From NCBI RefSeq assembly GCF_024166365.1, contig NC_064837.1, forward strand, positions 77,247,553 to 77,311,552: a stretch of DNA of 64,000 nt, given 5' to 3'. The translations under genes were made by a program, and so were the position numbers. This document shows positions 56,332 through 64,000 of the stretch, piece after piece. The notes under the pieces were generated by a model. The model ran no database searches. It saw only the letters and a list, made by a program, of their open reading frames with translations, and was not told where the DNA came from. Numbering within the stretch: position 1 is the stretch's first letter; every line of letters starts with the position of its first letter. Source of the DNA: Elephas maximus indicus (lineage: Eukaryota; Chordata; Mammalia; Proboscidea; Elephantidae).

Positions 56332-56506
56332 GGAAACCCTGGTGGCATAGTGGTTAAAGACTTGTGGCTGCCAGCCAAAATGTCTGCAGCTCGAATCTAC
56401 CAGGTACTCCTTGGAAACCCTATGGGACAGTTCTACCCTGTCCTTTAGGGCCACTATGAGTCGGAATCAACTCGACGGCAACTGGTTTGGTTTGGTTTTT
56501 TTGGTT
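56332..56506 (+). mobile_element. AfroSINE
   Basis: GGAAACCCTGGTGGCATAG head to CAACTCGACGGCAACTGG tail and GT-rich end. Flanks TAGAGGAGAGG / TAGAGGAAAGG are an imperfect target duplication. Confidence 0.9.
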
Positions 56507-56970
56507 TAGAGGAAAGGAGCCTTTTGAATTTAATTTTATGTTTATAGTCTTGGTGATATAGAATTTTAGTTTGTAGCACATTTTCCTTATTTTCCAAAAA
56601 GTCACAGGCACAGGCACTTAGACTATATGAATAATATGGACTACAAAAAGATATATGCACAATTGTACAAAAATAAATGGTAATCTGTCATGTATATTAA
56701 AACAAAGATAAAAGCTAAAAACCTAATCAGTTTAATTTTCAGGTTTATGTTTTGAAAGAATTATTTCTCCTCTTAGGTTTAAGATAAGATGACAAAAATA
56801 GATTTGAAATCATATAAATATATCGTGGGATTCTAATTCCTTATCCATAAATTTACAGTTTTAGGGAACATATTGCCTGGCAGAAGACCAGAAAGGAAGA
56901 AATGCTCTAGAGAAAAGGACTCTTTTCCCAACTTTTTAAAAGAGTTCCTAGATAATTAACTAAGATAACC

Positions 56971-57362
56971 TGTTGTTGTTAGGTGCTGTTGAGTAGGTTC
57001 CAACTCATGGCGACCCTATGTACAACACTATGAAACACCATCCGGTCCTGTGCCATCCTCACAATCGTTGCTATGCCTGAGCACATTGTTGTAACCACTG
57101 TGTCAGTCCATCTCGTTGTGGGTCCTCCTCTTCTTCACTGACCCTCTACTTTCCCAAGCCGGACGTCCTTCTCCAGGGACTGGTCCCTGCTGATAACCTG
57201 TCCAAAGTATGTGAGACGTAGTCTCGTCATCCTCACTTCTAAGGAGCATCCTGGTTGGAATTCTTCCAAGACAGATTTGTTATTTCTTCTCGCAGTCCAT
57301 GATGTATTCAATAGTCTTCGCCAACACAATTCAGAGGTGTCAATTCTTCCTTAGTCTTCCTT
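56971..57362 (-). mobile_element. RTE-type LINE 3' end, 5'-truncated
   Basis: Complement of the RTE 3' end (TTGTTGTTAGGTGCTGTTG) and of the thumb-region sequence with CTGACCCTCTACTTTCCCAA and GTCCCTGCTGATAACCTGTC, as in the copies at 32.1 and 40.0 kb. Confidence 0.85.
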
Positions 57363-58284
57363 CCTAGATCATTTAATTAAGGTTTGTGTACAAAACTTCA
57401 GAAAGTTTATGAAACAGCTTTCTACAAGTTTAAAAGGAAGCAAAAGCCTATAACACTGATAATTTATAAAATAGCCATATCAGTTTGGTAAATATTGTAC
57501 TACCCAAAAATATTATAATGCTTTCACACTATATATTTATAATTATTCCAGTGTTGCAGATGAGGAAACTCAGGCACAGAGAGATGAAGGGCTGGAAGGG
57601 ATCTGATCAGAAAGCAAGGCAGAAGCAGAGCAGAGCACACAGTTCAGGACTTCAGGCAGCTGGTGCTATTGCCATCTCTGACTGCATTTCACAGTGAGTC
57701 TGCTGATATCGAGATTAAAGGAGCCTTCCAGATACTTGAGGGAAGTCTTTCAATAATATCTGAATATAGTTAAAATAGCAAAAGTATCCCATCTGAAAAA
57801 GTTCCTTAATAGTCCTCACAAAATTAGTAGTCCTAACCAAAATTTGAGCGAGAATTTAAGACATTTATTGCTGGATTAATCACATTTAAATTGTGACATA
57901 GTACAGAAAGTAAGGGAAAAAATCCAGATTGTAAATGCAAGTTCATAAAATATTGGTGGAAAATAATTAAGATTCATCTGAAAGGTGACATACTTTTTGA
58001 TATGATGTAACTTTCTTATTTTGTGAATTCCTGAGAATTATTACTTTGATGAGATTTTTTTAGGTAACCTCATGTCTAAATCAGGTAGATGAAAAAATTA
58101 GCTCACTTACTCTATTTGGAAAGCATGTAACAGATGTAAAAGAAAATAGCATTTGTTTCAATAAAATTATGTATTGTCTCAATCTGTAAAACAATCATTG
58201 AGGTAAGAATAATTACTATTTGTATACCCATTTTATACATGAAGAAACTGAGGCTTAGACATGGTAAGTAACTTGTCCAAACAT
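57363..58284. other. TMEM68 intron segment with MIR/L2 scraps
   Basis: Mostly unassigned. CAGATGAGGAAACTCAGGCA (57557-57576) and GAAGAAACTGAGGCTTAGAC (58241-58260) are remnants of ancient MIR/L2 repeats. Confidence 0.5.
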
Positions 58285-61162
58285 TCTCACTTTTTTTTAA
58301 ATTTAATTTTATTTATTTTGTCATTGTGGAGAATATGCACAGCAAAACAAACACCAATTCAACAGTTTCTATATGTACCATTTAATGACATTAATTACAT
58401 TCTTCGGATTGTGCAACCACTCTCACCCTTCTTTTCTGAGTTGTTCCTCCCCCATTAACATAAATTCACTGCCTCCTAGGTTCCTATCTAATGTTTCAAA
58501 TTGCTGTTGTAGATTTGATCCCGTATAGATAGATCTTAAAAGAGCATAATGTTCAAGGCAGACCTTTTTTACTGGTTAAGCTAAAATATATTGTTTGCTT
58601 TTAGGAAGACTTCAGGGGATATTTTTGGTTTGAGATTTAAAGATTATCTCAGAGCAGTAGTTTCAGGGGTTCATCCAACCTTCATGGCTCCAGAAAGTCT
58701 GGAGTCCATTAGAATTTGAAATTCTGTTCTTCATTTCCCCCCTGTTGATTAGGATTTTTCTGTAGAATCTTTCATCAAAATGTTTAGTGATGATATCCAG
58801 CATCATCCAGTTCTGGTTGCATGGCAAAAAGGCAGTAGTTCATGGAGGCAGTTAGCCCCACATTCCATATCCTCCTCCTATTCTTGACTCTCCTTCTTCC
58901 TCTGTTGCTCCAGGTGAATAGAGACCAGCTGCTGTCCCTTTGATAGCAGTTGGCAAGCTTTTAAGACCCCAGGCACTACGCAGTGAACTGGAAGTTCGAA
59001 CAGAAGCACTAAACATGTTATTAGGCCAGTTAACCGGGATGTCCCATGAAACTGTGGCCCTAAACCTCTAAACCAAGGAACCAAATCCCATAAGGTGTTT
59101 GGTTGTACATGAGCAGCCTCAGCACCTAGTCTCTCTCTCTGTCTTATTGTTGTAAGTATATCTGCTATACAACTTTTGCTAGTTAAACTTTTTACAGGTA
59201 GAGAACTTATTGACAGCAATTACAGTAATCAGCTGTGTAAAAGTGTAACCCTACCCTTAATCTGTAATTTTTCCATCACCATTAAACCACCCTGCCTCCC
59301 ACCCCTGGTAACCACTAATAAACTTTGTTCTCTATATATTTTCCTTTTCTTGTCTTTTTATATAAGTGAGGTTATACGATGTTTATCCTTTTGTGATCAA
59401 CTTATTTCTCTCAGCATAGTGTATCCCGGCTCCATCCATATTATAGCATGTATCAAGACTTCATTTCTCCTACTGGCTGAGTAGTATTCCATTGTATGTA
59501 TGGACCACATTTTGTTTCTCCATTCTTCTCTTGATGGACATTTAGTTTGTTTCCCCCTTTTGGTCATCGTGAGTTGTGCTGCAGTGAACACTGGTGTACA
59601 GGTGTCTTGGGTATATACCTAGGAGTGGAATTGCAGGGTCATATGGTAGTTCTATTTTTAGTTTTTTGAGGAACCACCACAATGTTTTCCACAACATTGA
59701 TACCATTTTGCATTCCTACCAGCAATGGGTAAGGGTTCCAATTTGTCAGGACTTGTTTTGTGACCTAACATGTGGTCTGTCCTGGGGAATGATCCATGTG
59801 CACTGTAGTAGAATGTATATTCTGCTGTTTTTGGGTGGAGTGTTCTATATATGTCTGTTAAGTCTATTTGGTTTATAGTGTCATTCAGGTCTTCTGTTTC
59901 CTTGTTGATCTTCTAGATGTTCTGTCCAATATTGAAAGTGATATATTGAAGTCTCCAACTATTATTGTAATACTATGTATTTCTGTCTTCTGTTCTATCA
60001 GTGTTTGCTCTGTATATTTAGGTGCCACGATGTTGAGTGCGTTGTTCTTGATGAATCAATCCTTTTATCGCTATATAATGTCCATCTTTATCTCTTCTAA
60101 CAGATTTTGCCTTAAAGTCTACTTTGTTTGATATTAAGATTGCCGCCCAAACTCTCTTTTGATTATTATTTACATGGAATAGTTTTTCCACCCTTTCAAT
60201 TTCAACCTTTTTGTGTCCTTGGATTTAAGATGTATCTTTTGTAAACAACGTATAGTTGGCTCATGTTTTTTTAAATTCATTCTGCCATTCTCCACTTTTT
60301 AATTGGAGCATTTAGCCCATTTACATTTACTGTAATTACTGATAAGTAGTGACTTCTGCCATTTTATTGTTTTTTGTGTGTCTTAAGCCTTCTTTGTCCT
60401 TTACTACTGCTTGCTTTTGTGTTTTGTTGGTTTATTGTAGTGAATCTTTTTGGTTCCTCTTTTGTATATATGTGAGTGTGTATATTTTTGAAAAAGATAT
60501 TAGTGGTTACCATGAATGTTATATTTAAGAGCTTGTATTTATAACATTCTAGGGTAAATTGGTACCAGTGTAACTTCAACAACATACCCTAAATTCTATA
60601 TCTATACCATTCCTTTTCCCCCCTTTTTTGTTATTATCACTAGTTGTCTTTATATTTCATGTGCCCTGTAACATAATTTTATCCTTGGTTTTTATATATT
60701 TGTTATTAAAAAACATGAATGACAAAACATTTAGAATTTCAAGCATGAGTACCATATTACAAGCCTGTATACTTTGCCATGCATTCCCTTTTATTACGGA
60801 TCTTTCTTTTTATGTATAGCTCTGAATTACTTTCTAGTGTTTTTTTCCTTCCATCTACAGAAACTCCTGTTCGTTTTTTTGTAGTGCTGGTCTGGTAGAT
60901 ATGAACTCTCTCAGCTTCTGTTTGTCTGCAAATGTTATAATTTCGCTCTCATTCTTGAAGGATAGTTTCACTGGGTATAGTATTCTTGGTTGATAGTGTT
61001 TTTTGTTTCAGCACTTTAAATACATCATTCTGTTGCCTTCTGGCCTCTAATGTTTCTGAGGAAAAATCAGCACCTGATCTTATTGGAGGTCCTTTGTATG
61101 TGCCTGTTTGCTTCTTACTGCTTTCAGGGTTCTGTCCTTATCTTTAATTTTTAAGAGCCTAG

Positions 61163-61338
61163 GGGAAACCCTGGTGGTGTAGTGGTTAAGAACTACAGTT
61201 CTTAACCCAAAAGTCGGTGGTTCGAATCCACCAGGTGCTCCTTGGAAACTCTGTGGGGCAGTTCTACTCTGTCCTATAGGGTCGTTAGGAGTCAGGATCG
61301 ACTCAACGGCAATGGGTTTTGGTTTTTGGTTTTTGGAA
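61163..61338 (+). mobile_element. AfroSINE inserted in the older L1
   Basis: GGAAACCCTGGTGGTGTAG head, GGATCGACTCAACGGCAATG tail and a (GGTTTTT)n end. Confidence 0.92.
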
Positions 61339-61520
61339 CTATGATATGTCTCGGTGTAGATCTCTTTGGGTTTATCCTGTTTGGTGTTCTTTAAGCTTCT
61401 TGAGTTTGTAAATTCATGTGCTTTCTTAGATTTGGGAAATTTTCTGTCATTATATCTTCAGATACTCTTTCTGTCCCTTTCTCTCTCTCGTCTCCTTCTG
61501 GAATTCCCATGATGTGTATA

Positions 61521-61855
61521 TAGTAGCCCCTCCTTTATCAGTGGTTTTGCTTTCTGTGGTTTCAGTTACCTGTTTCAACCGTGGTCCGAAAATGTTAAAT
61601 GAGTAATGAGATGAAATCTCGTGCCACCCCACCCAGGTACCACATTCATATAACTTTTATTATAGTGTATTGTTAAAATTGTTCTATTTTATTATTAGTT
61701 ATTGTTAATCTCTTACTCTGCCCAATTTATAAATTAAAGTTTATCATAGATACGTATGTATAGGACAAAACATAGTGTTATAGGGTTCGATGTGGTTTCA
61801 GGCATCCATGGGGATCTTGGAACATATTCCCTGTAGATAAGGAGGTACTATTGTA
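61521..61855. mobile_element. Tigger/MER2-like non-autonomous DNA transposon
   Basis: Ends are inverted copies: TAGTAGCCCCTCCTTTATCA at the left and ATAAGGAGGTACTATTGTA at the right, with internal mirror segments CTTTCTGTGGTTTCAG (left) and GATGTGGTTTCAGGCATCC (right), as in pogo-type Tigger elements. A TA precedes the left end. No transposase is present. Confidence 0.75.
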
Positions 61856-62879
61856 TTAGGACTCTTGTCTCATAATTCCATTAATCTATACTCAGCCTTC
61901 TTGAACCTCCATTCTTGTTGCTCTTCAGCATCTGTAACTTTCACTATCTTATCCCCCGATTCACTGATTCTTTCTTCTGCCTGACTAAATCTGTTGGTAA
62001 GTCCTGTTGTGTTTCTTATTTTAGTTATTGTCCCTTTCAGCTGCAGTATCTCTTTTTTTAGATCCTCATTTTGTTATTGCATTGCTTTCCTTATTTCTTT
62101 TGGCTCTTTGTCTAAGTTTTTCCTTAATTCTTTAATTATATTTAATGTCGTATTATATTCTTTCATTTTTTTCATTATTTGGTCATCCCTAGATGCGCTT
62201 TTACTCCCTTTGTCATGTTCATTTGAATTGGCCATTGTTGCTCTGTTCTTTGTGTTTCTTGTGACTTTTTGTTGGAGCATTGGAATTTGCAAGAGTGTTA
62301 ATTTTCCCCAGTATTTGGTGTTTTTGCCAGTACTACTTTCTGCAAGAAACTCTTAGGTGGACAGAGCCTTTGGACTTTGCTTACTATTTCCTCTCCCTCT
62401 CTGTTTTAATTAGGATTCAAAAATTCTAGATCTCCGTTTTCAACTTTCAGTCTGTCCCATACACACCAGAGAGCATGTGTTCAGTCTGTTCACTAGTGGG
62501 CACTGCTGTTCATGTGAAGTATTGTGTACTAATCAATCTGTACACCAGGGGCGCAGTCCCCCCTCTCTGGTTGTTACTCCCTTCCCTATTCTGTTTCTGC
62601 AAGCACATTTTTAGTCAGAAATCCCACACCTAGCGAGCCTATGGGGCTGGTTGTTGCCCTCTCGTTTTGCCTGAGGCTTCCTTCCCTGCTCTGTAGGGGC
62701 TGCTTAGATCTGAGTTGTCTTTTAGGGGAAGCACAGGCAGTCTTTCCTCCGTTTCAGGAGGAGGAGGGGCTAGCATTCCCCAGAAGGATCTCTGAGATAT
62801 CTGTCTTGTTGGTTTCAGAGTCCTAGTGGCCTTGTGGTGGTTGTAGGAGCAGTCTCCACTTAGTTGACCCACTTGACTC

Positions 62880-63770
62880 CACTGTAAGGAACCTTCTGTA
62901 GGAGTTTGTATCAGTCCAGCAGCCAACAGTTACCAGTTGGGGGAGGGGCCATCATACTATGAACAGACCCCCAGTGAGATCTGCATTGTTGCTATTATGA
63001 GCCCACCCTGAAGGTTAGCTGTGGGCATAGCCTCCGCTCAAGATGCCTGCCTCATAGCACACAGTGCCCTCAGTCTGCAGTCCTCAGTGCCAACTATCAG
63101 GGGAGCAGACAGACCCAAACTGATCCCCAGGGAGGCCTGTCCTGTTGGTTTCAGAGGCCTGAGCTATGGGGTGCACAGGGAGGTAGGTAGAGTGCTGACT
63201 GTGGGAGCAGGCACTACTGTGGGGGCCTTCTGTAGCAGTTTGCAACAGCTTGGCGACGAGCAATTACCAGCCTCGGTCAGCAGTCTTCAGTGCCAGCCGG
63301 AAGTGGAGGTAGACTAACCCTAAATGACCCTCGGGAAGGTTTGTGCTGTTTGTTTTAGCTGCCAGAGCTATGGAGTATGCAGGGAAGCAGAGTGCTGACT
63401 ATGGGAGCAGACTCCACTGCAGGGGCTTTCTGTAGCAATGCACAGTAAGCTTGTAGGTATTGGTGTCTCGGTCAGGGAGGGATTGTCACACTCCAAACAG
63501 ACCCCTGGAGGGGTCTGCCTTGTTGCTGTCACAGCCCTCCCTGTAGTATGTTGTCCACTAAAGATGGCTGCTTCCTAGCACCCAGCAGCCTTAATTGGCA
63601 GTCCTCAGCACCAACCAAAAGGGGGAGCAGACAGACCAGAATTGACTCCCCAGGACGTCTGTCCTGTTGGAGACCTCAGCTATGGGCTGCGCAGGGAGGC
63701 AGGTAGACTGGTGACTGGGAGCAGACTCCACTGCCCTGGCCTTTTGTAGCAATTTGCAGTAGGCTAGCAA
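62880..63770. repeat. Tandem units in the 5' UTR of the older L1
   Basis: A block with GAGCTATGG, TGGGAGCAGACTCCACTGC-like text, CTTCTGTAGCAGTTTGCA-like text and GCAGTCCTCAGTGCCAAC-like text recurs, with GAGCTATGG-type landmarks near 63165, 63366 and 63679 (spacings about 200 and 315 bp). Confidence 0.65.
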
Positions 63771-63820
63771 CCCTGTAGGGTCGCTATGAGTCAGAATCGA
63801 CTCAACAGCAGTGGGTTTGG
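63768..63820 (+). mobile_element. AfroSINE 3'-tail fragment
   Basis: GCAACCCTGTAGGGTCGCTA to ATCGACTCAACAGCAGTGGG; only the 3' third of the SINE is present. Confidence 0.75.
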
Positions 63821-64000
63821 GTGGGAGCAACCCACAGTGTCTGGGTGGTGTAAGTGCTGGCACTTTCCAGAAGGACCCATGGGATGTCTGCCTTGTTGAT
63901 TTTAGAGCAGAAGGTTGGGATCTTATCTCTTTGTACAGGCAGGGGCTGTGGTGGTTAGGGAAATAGCCTTTTTTTCTGGGGCCGCTTCCCCAGTTCACAG

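Larger units (their letters stand above)
58285..64000 (-). mobile_element. Older LINE-1 with internal deletion, runs off right edge
   Basis: Minus-strand L1: T-rich tail and 3' UTR from 58285 (AGAATATGCACAGCAAAACA), ORF2 C-terminus to about 59735, then an abrupt jump to the endonuclease region (59750-60320; ACCTAACATGTGGTCTGTCC), the ORF2 N-terminal and ORF1-like parts (60.9-62.4 kb), and a GC-rich 5' UTR with repeated units from about 62.5 kb. About 3 kb of the RT region is missing. Later insertions lie at 61163-61338 and 61521-61855. Confidence 0.82.

Noticed and set aside
1..64000. CRISPR arrays, operons, phage or other microbial systems
   Set aside because: The window is a mammalian intron-rich locus; no regularly spaced identical short repeats or polycistronic gene clusters are present.

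Overview
This window is nuclear DNA of a placental mammal, and the repeats point to an afrotherian, most likely an elephant. Introns are long, splice signals are conventional and the DNA is full of retrotransposons. About 25 copies of the afrotherian tRNA-derived SINE (AfroSINE) are present, together with their RTE-type LINE partner, which shares their 3' tail. No prokaryotic, organellar or CRISPR features are visible. The species call rests on recognising the repeat families; sirenian or hyrax cannot be excluded.

Two host genes lie head to head around a GC-rich CpG-island promoter at about 22.43-22.96 kb. On the minus strand is the 5' half of TGS1 (trimethylguanosine synthase, snRNA/snoRNA cap hypermethylation). 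Five coding exons are present: 22431-22328, 5694-5639, 4009-3837, 3500-2678 and 795-678. They encode the first 424 residues and keep a continuous reading frame across the four introns seen; the methyltransferase domain lies off the left edge. The intron after exon 5 uses a GC donor. On the plus strand is TMEM68 (ER membrane glycerolipid acyltransferase). Three coding exons are present: 30924-31248, 47295-47462 and 54624-54817. They encode residues 1-229; the C-terminal third lies off the right edge. A non-coding exon 1 in the CpG island and a small 5' UTR exon at 30239-30279 are proposed.

Region by region: 0-6 kb holds TGS1 exons 2-5 with little young repeat. 6-10.4 kb holds AfroSINEs, an old L1 and a near-identical 231-bp inverted duplication. 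10.6-18.5 kb is a full-length L1 (intact ORF1, broken ORF2, 12-bp target-site duplication) in TGS1 intron 1. 18.5-22.3 kb holds MIR, L2 and SINE debris. 22.3-23 kb is the shared promoter. 23-47 kb is 5' TMEM68 with several RTE copies, one of them carrying an inverted 5' end. 44.9-47 kb is a GC-rich stretch with a diverged minisatellite of about 56 bp period. 48.7-53.5 kb is a 5'-truncated L1 with a 17-bp target-site duplication. 58.3 kb to the right edge is an older L1 with an internal deletion, hit later by a Tigger-type DNA transposon and AfroSINEs.

The two genes are unrelated in function (RNA capping and lipid synthesis) but share one promoter region. I found no new coding system here. The points worth a second look are splice-site, promoter, uORF and retrotransposition-mechanism observations.
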